A DNA stretch of 23,407 bases, from assembly GCA_030605805.1 (NCBI GenBank), contig JAUWHQ010000205.1, positions 1-23,407 of the forward strand. The letters are read 5' to 3'. A model generated the notes under the pieces. It was not told the DNA's origin, searched no databases, and worked only from the letters and a program-made list of their open reading frames with translations. Shown piece by piece: positions 14,032 through 23,019 of this stretch (positions are counted from its first letter, which is position 1; the number at the start of each line of letters is the position of its first letter). Position numbers and translations under genes: made by a program. Source of the DNA: Methanosarcinales archaeon. GTDB lineage: Archaea; Halobacteriota; Methanosarcinia; Methanosarcinales; Methanogasteraceae.

Positions 14032-15078
14032 TCACTTAAGAATCTCTTTTAAGTAGCTCAGGTAGCTTTTAGCCATGACTTCCCTTGAAAAACGCTCTTC
14101 GACACGTCTCCTGCACTCATGAGGATCGATATCAGAGACTTTATCAGTGACTATGATCTCACGTATTTCGTTGAGGGTATCACAGAGAAATCCGGTCACG
14201 CCGTCCTTTATCTGGTCGGTCAAGCCCCCGCTCCGGAGCGCGATGACCGGTGTTCCGCAGCACATCGCCTCTGATGCATGGAGCCCGAATATCTCCATGA
14301 ACGGGAACATCGGAAGTGAGATTACCGCCTTTGCGTTCTGAAAAAACTTTACCTTATCCTCGAAAGATATGGTGCCATAATACCGCACAGAAGAGCCGTC
14401 GCATCTCGATTTCACCTCCGCGACATAATCCGGACTGATAACGAAGCGATCTTCGCCACAGATGTCTCCGCAGGCGTTCGAATCCTCCATCAGTTGAATA
14501 AACTCAAGAATTCCTTTCTCGCTGCATATCCGGTTGACAGATAGATAACGCTCTCCCTTCTCGGCTTTGAACGGATAAAGCTCGGTATTTATGCCGTGTG
14601 GAATGCACCTGCAAGGTATCCTCATTCGGTTTGAGATATTCATCGCCTGTGCCCTTGACGCCGCGATGAAATACGGATCACTCCGTATATGCGGGACCCG
14701 CCCCCAGTCACATGTCCCGTGGAATACGTGGCACACCTTCGCATCCGGATGCGCCATCCTATAATCATAAGTCACTCCGGATACGGTATTATCGATGATG
14801 ACATCATAACCATTAAAATATTTTTCATCGATATCGTACGCCCTCTCTTCTTTTGCAATCCAATCATGGTGTACATCAGATGATTCTTCAACAGTCTCTA
14901 TGATCCTTAATTTTGGAATTTGCGGGAGCCTTGAGCCTTTGCAACACGCAACAGCGACCTCCTCAACCTCATCGAATCCGGAGAGCGCCACTGCCAGATC
15001 ACCTACAACAAGTTCGGTACCACCGTATTTCCTAAAATCTATCGCTTTTTCCGCGGACGAAACAATAAATATCTTCAT
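14032..15078 (-). CDS. GT4-family glycosyltransferase
   Basis: 348 aa with a GT-B fold. The N-terminal acceptor domain has KYGGTELVVGDLA (18-30). The C-terminal nucleotide-sugar domain has the linker IPHGINTELYPF (159-170), RICSEKG (183-189) and the EX7E motif E262/E270 within EIFGLHASEAMCCGTPVIAL. It transfers a sugar from an NDP- or other activated donor with retention of configuration; the acceptor cannot be deduced. Its ATG overlaps the stop of the debranching enzyme (ATGA at 15078-15075), so the two are translationally coupled and probably act on the same alpha-glucan. This points to glycogen-synthase-like or chain-modifying activity, which is inference. No TM segments are visible. Confidence 0.88.
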   Translation of the reverse strand: MKIFIVSSAEKAIDFRKYGGTELVVGDLAVALSGFDEVEEVAVACCKGSRLPQIPKLRIIETVEESSDVHHDWIAKEERAYDIDEKYFNGYDVIIDNTVSGVTYDYRMAHPDAKVCHVFHGTCDWGRVPHIRSDPYFIAASRAQAMNISNRMRIPCRCIPHGINTELYPFKAEKGERYLSVNRICSEKGILEFIQLMEDSNACGDICGEDRFVISPDYVAEVKSRCDGSSVRYYGTISFEDKVKFFQNAKAVISLPMFPFMEIFGLHASEAMCCGTPVIALRSGGLTDQIKDGVTGFLCDTLNEIREIIVTDKVSDIDPHECRRRVEERFSREVMAKSYLSYLKEILK

Positions 15079-17441
15079 TTGTGATCACCGATGTCAAATA
15101 CAACTCTTTTCAACTCTCTTTTGTCAAGCAGGTCTTCTTTGCCCACCGTAAATCTTGTCATGATCCTCGTATACGTTCCCTTGATGATCTCTTTTGTTAC
15201 GTCAATCCTTACGTCGTTGATGGTTGCAGACGGGTTATCCACAATTGCAGGAACAACAAAGCCAAAATCCACGTCGATGGAAGCGCCTTCGTTTCTTATG
15301 ATCGCGCTCACCTCATCGTCACCCTTGCTGAACTCAAACGAGAGTAAACTCTCCCCGATCGCGAGTTTTTCAGCGGATATCCCCCAGTCAGCGGTGATGT
15401 ACGGGCAGATTGTGACGCTTTCAGGGGCGTGTGGTTCCACTCCGAGCAGTCCGCGAACGATTGCATACAGGTAGATCGTTGCAGACCACGCCTGAATGAA
15501 ACAGCCGGCAGGATCCGCAACCGCAGACGGCTCAGGCGGCACGTCTCCTGACATGACTTCCTTGAAGTATAGTCTGGAGAACTGCTGTATCTCGGTCATC
15601 TGGTAGGTCTTGAGGAATCCTTCATTGAAATTCCCCCGCGCAAACTCGGAATACGCAACCCAGCCCGTAACAAAGGGCCAGACGCCGCCCTTCTGGTAGC
15701 TTTTCCCATCATACTCGGGATCGCTCCTTGCACGGGTCCTGACGCCCCATGATGTCGTGAACTCGTCGCTTTCCATCCATGCAAGGATTTTGTCCCCCTT
15801 TTCAGGATCGATAAGATCGAAGAAGACCGGGATGACTGCGTTTACAGTCATATCCTTCTTCAGGGTGCCGTCAGGTTGTATCGTGTCATACAGGAACCCC
15901 TGCGCTTCGTCCCAGTATCGTTTGGTGATCAATGATTTGAGCTCACGGTACCGTTTCATATACGTCTCTGCAAGTTCAACGTCGCCAAACTCCCTTACGA
16001 TCTCTGCCCCGCACAGAAATGCGTGGCTGAATATCGCCTGGACATCGACCCCGGACTTTCCACGGAAGTACGAGTCCATCCACTGCACATCCTGGAGAAA
16101 ACCCTCAGGACCGTGCTCGATCAAGCCATCTCCATCACGGTCCGCTTTCAGGCACCAGTCGAGTGCCCTGAGCATATTATCGTACAGGTGCCGCACAAAA
16201 ATTTTATCGCCAGACCACTTATAATAATCATACAGTGCGATCACAAAGAGCGGGGTTGCATCGACGCTGTAGTAGTAGATCGTCCCGTCCATCCTGGTTT
16301 CGTGTGGGATCTCCCCCCTGTAGAACGGGACCCTGACCGCATCATCGCCATCCTCCTTTGCCTGAAATCGTGCAAGCAGCTCAAGTGCGCACTGGGAGCT
16401 GAGAAAGTCTCCGATGCAATTGCTGCCAAATACCGTCCATGCGATGTCCCTTCCGAAGTATGTCGGGAAATGCGGCAGTCCAGCCATGAATCCAAGACCG
16501 TAACCATGTTGATAGTGCTTCAACAGTAGTATTCCAATCTTAGAACGAATGAAAGCATCATCGATCTCTTTAATCCCTGATTCAAGGTTCAATGTTGTCT
16601 GGATATAATCGATATACGAATTTTTTGTCTCTATAAGTAATTCTTTTGCCGAATCGATCAACTCTTTGGATTCATCGATCAACAGATGGTATGTTGCATC
16701 ACCACCATTCAGCGCGAACCTGATCTCGATGGTATCTCCTGCATCGATCTTTATCTCATAAGCCAGGAGTGTGCCGCCCATGCAGTGTTCTGACGGACCC
16801 GGAAACCTGTTCTCCAATTTACACCCATCAAGATTGGCAACATCGAAGCAGACATACTTCGGTTCAAGATTTGAGCAAAAGAGCATCATCCAGTTCGGAC
16901 GTTTGTGGTGCCGCACAAGAACCATCTTTCTGCGCGGATCATAAGTTACGAGATATTTCCTCTCCTTCCATGCATCACCGGTCTGTTTCAGCGCCCATTC
17001 AAGATTTGTGACCGGATTTGCGATGAAGTTGAATGTCGCTCTCGTATCTTTCGTGTTTTTTATCCTGAATCTCCAGCAAACCCCTTTTTTGAGTTTTGGG
17101 ACGAAAACGGACTGATTGATGGAGAAATCTCCAATCTCAAACGTTCTTTCAACATCCCCACTAAAGATGAACTCCTTGCAGAAATCAGGTAGCCAGTTGA
17201 TCTCGGTCTTACCATCCTCAATCAAGCCAAAGTTTACGCCATCTGCAACTTTTAGCGGCAGATTCCAGATACCGTTCCATCTACCCTCGAATCTTCCGTT
17301 TTTATGTCCGATAACATAGACTCTCAAGCCTGCAGAAAGAAAATTCGATTCAAGTTCCTCAGTTTCATGCCATTCCATCATTTTCATAACGAAGACGTAG
17401 GTGATCCCATGTTCCGGCGTATCAGTGAACAGGTGATACAT
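15075..17441 (-). CDS. Glycogen debranching enzyme (amylo-alpha-1,6-glucosidase, GDE_C type)
   Basis: 788 aa. It is expected to hydrolyse alpha-1,6 branch points of glycogen-like glucans in the cytoplasm. The N-terminal beta domain (to about 280) includes GRWNGIWNLPLKV. The (alpha/alpha)6 catalytic domain (about 285-700) has GLPHFPTYFGRD (321-332), the family's 'G.PWF..wGRD' site, then ADRDGDGLIEHG, QWMDSYFRGKSGVDVQA, and YQKGGVWPFVTGW. A final beta region includes VTICPYITADWG. The start ATG 17441 has AGAGG 9 nt upstream. It is the first gene of a two-gene operon with the GT4 enzyme and divergent from rpoA1. The exact activity (glucosidase only versus bifunctional) cannot be told from this reading. 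Confidence 0.88.
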   Translation of the reverse strand: MYHLFTDTPEHGITYVFVMKMMEWHETEELESNFLSAGLRVYVIGHKNGRFEGRWNGIWNLPLKVADGVNFGLIEDGKTEINWLPDFCKEFIFSGDVERTFEIGDFSINQSVFVPKLKKGVCWRFRIKNTKDTRATFNFIANPVTNLEWALKQTGDAWKERKYLVTYDPRRKMVLVRHHKRPNWMMLFCSNLEPKYVCFDVANLDGCKLENRFPGPSEHCMGGTLLAYEIKIDAGDTIEIRFALNGGDATYHLLIDESKELIDSAKELLIETKNSYIDYIQTTLNLESGIKEIDDAFIRSKIGILLLKHYQHGYGLGFMAGLPHFPTYFGRDIAWTVFGSNCIGDFLSSQCALELLARFQAKEDGDDAVRVPFYRGEIPHETRMDGTIYYYSVDATPLFVIALYDYYKWSGDKIFVRHLYDNMLRALDWCLKADRDGDGLIEHGPEGFLQDVQWMDSYFRGKSGVDVQAIFSHAFLCGAEIVREFGDVELAETYMKRYRELKSLITKRYWDEAQGFLYDTIQPDGTLKKDMTVNAVIPVFFDLIDPEKGDKILAWMESDEFTTSWGVRTRARSDPEYDGKSYQKGGVWPFVTGWVAYSEFARGNFNEGFLKTYQMTEIQQFSRLYFKEVMSGDVPPEPSAVADPAGCFIQAWSATIYLYAIVRGLLGVEPHAPESVTICPYITADWGISAEKLAIGESLLSFEFSKGDDEVSAIIRNEGASIDVDFGFVVPAIVDNPSATINDVRIDVTKEIIKGTYTRIMTRFTVGKEDLLDKRELKRVVFDIGDHK

Positions 17442-17531
17442 CTATGTTGCCTCTTATAAACATGGCGTTTGTGTATTTTTGTCCGAGCAACCAGGAGGCA
17501 CCTGGGTTGACAGCTCAGGCGAGAACAAAAC

Positions 17532-17539
17532 CTTTATCC
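17532..17539 (+). promoter_or_regulatory. TATA-like element of rpoA1-rpoA2
   Basis: CTTTATCC centred about 30 nt upstream of ATG 17565, leaving a very short leader; AGGTA lies 6 nt before the ATG. A promoter here would mean that rpoA1 is transcribed independently of rpoB. Confidence 0.4.
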
Positions 17540-17564
17540 CAAAAACAACCAGACAGGTATAGCA

Positions 17565-20198
17565 ATGAAACAATTGAGTGCTCCAAAGCGAATCGCAAGG
17601 ATAAAATTCGGTTTGATTTCTCCACAGGAATATCGGAACATGAGTGTCACCAGGATCATCACAGCCGATACTTATGATGAAGACGGATTTCCGATCGATA
17701 TGGGTCTTATGGACCCCAAGCTCGGAGTAATCGATCCCGGATTGCGGTGCAAGACCTGTAGCGGCAGGGCTGGCGAGTGTCCAGGTCATTTTGGGCACAT
17801 CGAACTGGTAGCGCCCTGCATACACGTCGGATTTGCCAAGCAGATACGAAATATCCTGCGAGGCACGTGCCGAAGTTGCAGCAAGCTGCTGCTCGAACCC
17901 GTGGCAAAGAAGGAATGCCTCGAGCAGATCGAGACTTTGCAGGGTAGGGGGCAGCCCATCGATTCGGTGGTCGAACGCGTCTTTGCCGATGCTGTAAAGA
18001 CCGACGTATGCCCGTACTGCGGCGAACACCAGTTAAAAGTCATCTATGAAAAACCAACCACCTATTACGAAGACGAGAACAAGCTTCTTCCAAGCGATAT
18101 CAGGGACTGGTTCGAGCGCATACCCGACGAGGATATTACTGTTTTTGGCATGGATCCGGCAAATGCACGTCCTGAGTGGATGATCATGACGGTGCTACCG
18201 GTACCGCCTGTCACGGTGCGTCCATCGATCACGCTGCAGACCGGGCAGCGGAGCGAAGACGACCTGACACACAAGCTCGTGGACATTATCCGCATAAACC
18301 AGCGGTTTCAGGAAAATAAGGAAGCTGGCGCGCCCCAGTTGATCATCGAGGATCTCTGGGAACTCTTGCAGTACCATGTGACCACCTTCATGGATAACAG
18401 CGTCTCTGGTATACCTCCGGCAAGACATCGGAGCGGAAGACCACTCAAAACTTTGTCACAGCGTCTGAAAGGAAAAGAAGGGCGGTTCAGGGGGAGCCTC
18501 TCTGGTAAGCGTGTGAATTTCAGTGGAAGAACCGTGATTTCGCCTGATCCGAATCTATCGATCAACGAGGTCGGCGTTCCTGAAAGGGTCGCAAGAGAAC
18601 TGACGTTTACGATCAAAGCCGTGCCAAGAAACATCGAAGAACTCAAGGAGTACATCCGCCGTGGTCCGGTCAATCACCCGGGCGCAAATTACATCGTCCG
18701 CATAGACGAGCACAAAATGAAGGTTACCGAGACGAATCGGGAGGAGCTTGCCGATACGATCGAATACGGGTGGTTCGTGGACCGGCATCTAAAGGACGGC
18801 GATATCGTGCTCTTTAACAGGCAGCCATCGCTCCACAAGATGAGTATCATGGCGCACGAGGTCAAGGTGATGCCCGGAAAGACGTTTAGACTGAATCCGG
18901 CAGTCTGCCCGCCATACAACGCTGATTTTGATGGCGATGAGATGAATATTCATGTGCAGCAGACCGAAGAGGCAAAAGCCGAGGCAAAGATACTGATGCG
19001 GGTGCAGGAAAATATCCTCTCACCAAGATTCGGCGGACCGATCATCGGGGGAATCCATGACCACATCACAGGCATGTTCCTGCTGACTCGTGAGAAACAA
19101 ATCGATAAGAACAGTGCGCTTGAGATTCTGCGGAAGGCTGGTGTGCGCGACCTGCCAGAACCGGATCAGATCGTTGATGGCGTTCCCTACTGGACCGGAA
19201 AGCAGATATTCAGCCGGATTTTACCGGGTGGGTTGAATCTCGAATACAAAGCAGAGATCTGTCAGGAATGCGATACATGCATGAAGGAGAACTGTCCGAA
19301 TGACGCTTATGTTGTCATAAATAACGGAGAACTGCTCTGCGGCACCATCGATGAGAAATCGATCGGCGCTTTCAAGGGCTTGATTATTTCAAAGGTCATC
19401 AAGGAGTACGGGGCAACTGAGGGCACACGGTTTATAGACAATGTTACCAATCTTGCGATCAGGGGCATCATGTACCACGGGTTCAGCTTCGGGATCGATG
19501 ACGAGGATATCCCGGAAGAGGCGAACAAGCAGATACAGGAGATCAGTAAAGAGGCTATACATGGCAAAGACGGTATCGAAGACCTGATCGATCGATACGA
19601 GCACAAGGAGCTCGACCTGCTCCCAGGGCGGACGCTTGCAGAGACGCTTGAACTGCGGATCATGCAGGTTCTCGGGAAGGTTCGTGACATGGCTGGCGAC
19701 CGGGCTGGCGTGCATCTCGGTATCGACAATTCCGCGGTTGCGATGGCGGTGTCGGGTGCACGAGGCTCAATGCTTAACCTTGCGCAGATGGCGGCATGTG
19801 TTGGGCAGCAGGCTGTGCGTGGCGAGCGTATTCACAGAGGATACTCGGATCGCACGCTTCCGCATTTCAAAAAAGGAGATCTCAGCGCGGATGCCCACGG
19901 TTTTGTACAAGCCTCCTATAAGAGTGGGCTTTCACCGACAGAGTACTTCTTCCACGCGATCGGGGGGAGAGAAGGTCTTGTGGACACTGCGGTGCGAACG
20001 TCCCAGTCAGGATACCTCCAGCGGAGGATGGTAAACGCGCTTCAGGATCTGGAGGCGCAGTGCGACGGCACGGTGAGGGATACCCGCGGCATAGTCGTAC
20101 AGACCCTGTTTGGCGAGGACGGCATCGATCCTGCGCACGGTTTCGGTTATGAGCAGATCAATCGGATCGTGAAGGACGTGCTGGAGGTGGAGAGATGA
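17565..20198 (+). CDS. rpoA1: DNA-directed RNA polymerase subunit A'
   Basis: 877 aa, the normal size for archaeal A'. It forms the N-terminal two-thirds of the largest subunit and holds the catalytic Mg site, NADFDGDEMN (452-461) with D454, D456 and D458. The N-terminal zinc sites are CKTC...CPGHFGH (C62, C65, C72, H75) and CRSC (102-105) with CPYC (149-152). The clamp/lid region has GKEGRFRGSLSGKRVNFSGR (303-322). The bridge-helix region lies around 785-822 (SYKSGLSPTEYFFH onward). A Cys cluster C566, C569, C572, C577 follows GGLNLEYKAEI. The reading frame is intact. The stop overlaps the rpoA2 ATG (ATGA). Upstream is a divergent sugar gene, not rpoB, which is unusual. Confidence 0.97.
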   Translation: MKQLSAPKRIARIKFGLISPQEYRNMSVTRIITADTYDEDGFPIDMGLMDPKLGVIDPGLRCKTCSGRAGECPGHFGHIELVAPCIHVGFAKQIRNILRGTCRSCSKLLLEPVAKKECLEQIETLQGRGQPIDSVVERVFADAVKTDVCPYCGEHQLKVIYEKPTTYYEDENKLLPSDIRDWFERIPDEDITVFGMDPANARPEWMIMTVLPVPPVTVRPSITLQTGQRSEDDLTHKLVDIIRINQRFQENKEAGAPQLIIEDLWELLQYHVTTFMDNSVSGIPPARHRSGRPLKTLSQRLKGKEGRFRGSLSGKRVNFSGRTVISPDPNLSINEVGVPERVARELTFTIKAVPRNIEELKEYIRRGPVNHPGANYIVRIDEHKMKVTETNREELADTIEYGWFVDRHLKDGDIVLFNRQPSLHKMSIMAHEVKVMPGKTFRLNPAVCPPYNADFDGDEMNIHVQQTEEAKAEAKILMRVQENILSPRFGGPIIGGIHDHITGMFLLTREKQIDKNSALEILRKAGVRDLPEPDQIVDGVPYWTGKQIFSRILPGGLNLEYKAEICQECDTCMKENCPNDAYVVINNGELLCGTIDEKSIGAFKGLIISKVIKEYGATEGTRFIDNVTNLAIRGIMYHGFSFGIDDEDIPEEANKQIQEISKEAIHGKDGIEDLIDRYEHKELDLLPGRTLAETLELRIMQVLGKVRDMAGDRAGVHLGIDNSAVAMAVSGARGSMLNLAQMAACVGQQAVRGERIHRGYSDRTLPHFKKGDLSADAHGFVQASYKSGLSPTEYFFHAIGGREGLVDTAVRTSQSGYLQRRMVNALQDLEAQCDGTVRDTRGIVVQTLFGEDGIDPAHGFGYEQINRIVKDVLEVER

Positions 20199-21358
20199 GC
20201 GGCAGTATAACGGCGAAGGATATCGAGAAGAGGGTTGATGCTCTTCTGCTACCATCGAAGATTAGCAGTATCCTGCGCGAGGAACTACTCGCTGCCATGC
20301 CTGACAAGGGGCAATTAGGCGAAATCATCTCCCGGGTCAAGGACGCGTACGCCGATGCCTGCGTCGAGCCGTGCGATCCGGTCGGGGTGGTGGCGGCACA
20401 GTCGATCGGCGAACCCGGAACTCAGATGACGATGCGTACGTTCCACTACGCCGGAGTCGCCGAGATCAACGTGACGCTCGGGCTTCCGAGACTAATCGAG
20501 ATCCTTGATGCCCGAAAGAACCCGAGCACGCCTGTTATGACCGTATACCTGCAGGAGCAGGATGGCGCAAGCCGGAGAAAGGCTCAGAACGTCGCATGGT
20601 CGATTCAGAAGACAATCATTGCAGATCTGGGGGAGATCATCACTGACCGCACGAATCTGAGGATCTATGTCGAACTCGACGAGGGCGCGATGTACGAGCG
20701 AAACCTGACGTTACCTGATATCATCGAGAAACTCGAAGGAAAGCTGAAGATCCCGATCAATGTGAGTGGATATACGCTCACATTCGAACCGAAGGAGTCT
20801 GATCTCGGTTCGCTGGTCATGCTGAGCCGAAACCTCATGAAAGTCGTGCTCAAGGGATTTGACGAGATTTCACGAGTGGTTATACAGAAGGAAGGTCCCG
20901 AATACGTGCTGTATACCGAAGGCACGGCGCTGAAGAAAGTTCTCGATATCGAGGGTGTAAGTCCGGCGCGAACGACCAGCAACCATCCTGGCGAGATGTA
21001 CGAGGTCTTCGGCATCGAGGTAGCCAGGAGTTCGATTATAAACGAGATCCTATCCACACTGCGTGAACAGGGACTGAACGTGGATGCGAGACACATTATG
21101 CTCGCCGCCGACATGATGACCTGCGATGGCGAGGTCAAGCAGATCGGGAGGCATGGACTATCAGGCGAGAAGGCAAGCATCCTTGCGCGAGCGGCATTCG
21201 AGGTGACTGTCAATCACCTGATCGACGCAGGTATGCGCGGTGATATTGATGAATTAAGCGGCGTCACCGAGAACGTGATCGTCGGGCAGCCGATCCACCT
21301 TGGAACAGGTAATATCCATCTGGTTGCCAGACCCGTGTCCGGAGTATCGCAATCGTAA
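20195..21358 (+). CDS. rpoA2: DNA-directed RNA polymerase subunit A''
   Basis: 387 aa, normal for archaeal A''. It is the C-terminal third of the largest subunit, carrying the trigger loop: VVAAQSIGEPGTQMTMRTFH (65-84) followed by YAGVAEINVTLGLPRLIEIL. The C-terminal GRHGLSGEKASILARAAFEV and NVIVGQPIHLGTGN are also typical. The ATG overlaps the rpoA1 stop by 4 nt, giving translational coupling and equal amounts of the two subunits. Downstream, instead of L30e and NusA, the next gene is a convergent zinc-ribbon ORF. Confidence 0.97.
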   Translation: MSGSITAKDIEKRVDALLLPSKISSILREELLAAMPDKGQLGEIISRVKDAYADACVEPCDPVGVVAAQSIGEPGTQMTMRTFHYAGVAEINVTLGLPRLIEILDARKNPSTPVMTVYLQEQDGASRRKAQNVAWSIQKTIIADLGEIITDRTNLRIYVELDEGAMYERNLTLPDIIEKLEGKLKIPINVSGYTLTFEPKESDLGSLVMLSRNLMKVVLKGFDEISRVVIQKEGPEYVLYTEGTALKKVLDIEGVSPARTTSNHPGEMYEVFGIEVARSSIINEILSTLREQGLNVDARHIMLAADMMTCDGEVKQIGRHGLSGEKASILARAAFEVTVNHLIDAGMRGDIDELSGVTENVIVGQPIHLGTGNIHLVARPVSGVSQS

Positions 21359-21368
21359 CCCTCACGTT

Positions 21369-21497
21369 TCACGTCCGTACGACGTTCTCACTCCCGCACT
21401 GCGGACAGACGATCGGAACAAAGTTCGGATCGGATTGAAACATGAACTCGCAGACATTGCATACGAAGTACACCATCGATTGGTCGATGTCTTCCAT
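21369..21497 (-). CDS. 42-aa zinc-ribbon protein
   Basis: It begins MEDIDQSMVYFVCNVCEF and ends CPQCGSENVVRT. Two CxxC knuckles, C13/C16 and C31/C34, spaced by 14 residues, make a compact rubredoxin-like or ribbon zinc site. The open frame continues upstream to 21614, but ATG 21497 is favoured. It has no ribosome-binding site yet sits about 28 nt downstream of TATATATATTT (21520-21530), as expected for a leaderless transcript. The longer N-terminus would be translated promoter. It is convergent with rpoA2, with a 10-nt gap. The function is unknown; small zinc ribbons of this kind are common and little studied in archaea. Confidence 0.7.
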   Translation of the reverse strand: MEDIDQSMVYFVCNVCEFMFQSDPNFVPIVCPQCGSENVVRT

Positions 21498-21519
21498 GAT
21501 AATTAATAGTGCACTGCGG

Positions 21520-21530
21520 TATATATATTT
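21520..21530 (-). promoter_or_regulatory. TATA box of the zinc-ribbon gene
   Basis: AAATATATATA on the minus strand, about 28 nt before ATG 21497. It is the clearest TATA box in the window. Confidence 0.6.
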
Positions 21531-21618
21531 AGCTATAACTCGTCCCCGCGCTCCGGCAAAGGCGGTGCACCCAATATCTCCCGAAGTGTAGACGGTTCTG
21601 GCAAACACCTGCAACTAT

Positions 21619-22728
21619 TCACTCATCCGCGCGACCCGTGTAAGCCGGATTCTGTGCAATGCACCAATTTTTCTTCCCGGAAAATCTCTTATCGTCCCTG
21701 ATCGACTTCCATATATCCACAAGCGACGTGTCACGCACGTTTCCGGCAGTCTGCGGCAGGTACGGGCACGGTCTTATCGAGCCGTCCACGCAGATGTGCA
21801 GCCACCGCTGCCCTGCAAGACATCCGAGCATCTCACCCTCAAAATACGTGTTCGCAAACATCCTGGGTCCGCCAGGGCTTCTATTGATGCTGTGATACAT
21901 CTCAAGTATCTGGCTGCGGTCGTCATCGGTGAGGCTGCCGTCCATCGATTCCCAGACCGAGAACTCATGCACCCCAAGATCACAGGCAAGGTCGTACAGA
22001 CCAGGAAGTTCGTGCATCCGGTCGTGCGACACATGCGTTGACATGGTCACGAGCAGCCCTGCAGAAAGCCCGCACCCGATCGCATGAATCGCGCTCTCAA
22101 AGGCGCCATCGACTCGCCTGACCGCATCGTGTTTCGAGGGATCTGTGCTGTATATACTGATCAATAGGTTGTGAAGCCCGCATTCCTTCAGTCTCGATGC
22201 GATTGCCGGCGTCATCTCGAGACCGGGCGTGAATATGTTGACGATCGCACGGTCGCAATCGATGTATTCGATCAACTCGAAGAGGTCGCTATGGAGCAGT
22301 GGGTCGCCCTCTGTGAACGTGATGACAAACGTACCCATATCCAGCGCCTGATCGATCGTGTTCTTGATTTCATCGAGCGTGAGTTCGTATTCGCCATCGC
22401 TCATCGCGCAGTGCTCGCAATCGCATCCGCATTTCCGCGTGATCTCGAAAGAAACCGTTTCAGGAACGTATTTCCCAAGAGCGATCCCCACTTCAGCCCT
22501 GATCAGTCGTTTGAAGACCTCTCCCGGGATCGGCGGCAGCCATGTGGATGCGATGACCTGCTCATGATCGACCCGTGCCGGCTTTTCCTTGCTCAGCCGG
22601 TCGTTCATCCGTCTGATAAACGGCTTGCATACGTGGGAGAGCGGACCCTCTGCCCTCAGTTTCAGCACACGGTCGTACTCGCAGTCGATCGACAATCCGT
22701 GCATACGGAACATGTTCACACCGGACAT
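21619..22728 (-). CDS. Radical SAM protein with SPASM-like C-terminal Cys region
   Basis: 369 aa from ATG 22728. The [4Fe-4S]/SAM motif CX3CX2C is C100, C104 and C107 in TRKCGCDCEHC. The next strand has ITFTEGDPLLHSDLF (136-150), where GGEP is replaced by EGDP. The C-terminus resembles a SPASM/twitch region: GCLAGQRWLHICVDG, then IRPCPYLPQTAGNVRD, with C303, C313, C321 and C356 as possible cluster ligands. An N-terminal extension (about 1-90) precedes the barrel. The frame runs on to 22965, but TTTTTAC at 22753-22759 lies about 27 nt before ATG 22728, favouring that ATG (leaderless). ATG 22713 with GGTGTG before it is the alternative. The substrate is unknown; no peptide or cofactor partner gene adjoins it. 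Confidence 0.85.
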   Translation of the reverse strand: MSGVNMFRMHGLSIDCEYDRVLKLRAEGPLSHVCKPFIRRMNDRLSKEKPARVDHEQVIASTWLPPIPGEVFKRLIRAEVGIALGKYVPETVSFEITRKCGCDCEHCAMSDGEYELTLDEIKNTIDQALDMGTFVITFTEGDPLLHSDLFELIEYIDCDRAIVNIFTPGLEMTPAIASRLKECGLHNLLISIYSTDPSKHDAVRRVDGAFESAIHAIGCGLSAGLLVTMSTHVSHDRMHELPGLYDLACDLGVHEFSVWESMDGSLTDDDRSQILEMYHSINRSPGGPRMFANTYFEGEMLGCLAGQRWLHICVDGSIRPCPYLPQTAGNVRDTSLVDIWKSIRDDKRFSGKKNWCIAQNPAYTGRADE

Positions 22729-23019
22729 GCGGAGATGATTGGGCTGGCAGTGTAAAAAGGATTCGGGTTTGCCGGGGCTTTTTGCGCGTGGCTGCTCGAA
22801 ATCAGGCGTTCCGGCAATCACACGCGCAGAAGTGTTTGCAGCGCCGGCGATGTCCGAAGACGGGAATACCTCTCCTCTGCAACGAGCGACGTGATCAGGA
22901 CAAGTAGCCCGGAAATCGCATCGATCGTTGCTGTCTGTGCTTGGGTATATCAGACCCACATCCATCCTCTGCGCAGACCGCTGTTTTTAAGTTGTGTGCG
23001 GTTATAATTGGTATTATTG
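22729..23019. other. Spacer upstream of the radical SAM gene
   Basis: About 290 nt. The radical SAM frame stays open to 22965, but the translation there (Cys/Arg/Pro-rich, no recognised motif) does not look conserved. No other gene is seen. A T5 run at 22984-22988 (TTTTTAA) could be a TATA for the plus-strand small ORF at 23020. Confidence 0.35.
22753..22759 (-). promoter_or_regulatory. TATA-like element of the radical SAM gene
   Basis: CTTTTTA on the minus strand, 27 nt before ATG 22728. It is the same T5A core and spacing as before the small membrane protein at 7085. Confidence 0.4.

Noticed and set aside
17454..18029. 191-aa minus-strand frame
   Set aside because: It is an antisense shadow of rpoA1 and its leader; the plus-strand reading is unmistakably RNA polymerase A'.
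21619..22965. Radical SAM protein starting at 22965 (448 aa)
   Set aside because: The first 79 residues show no family features, and a TATA-like box at 22753-22759 lies inside them.
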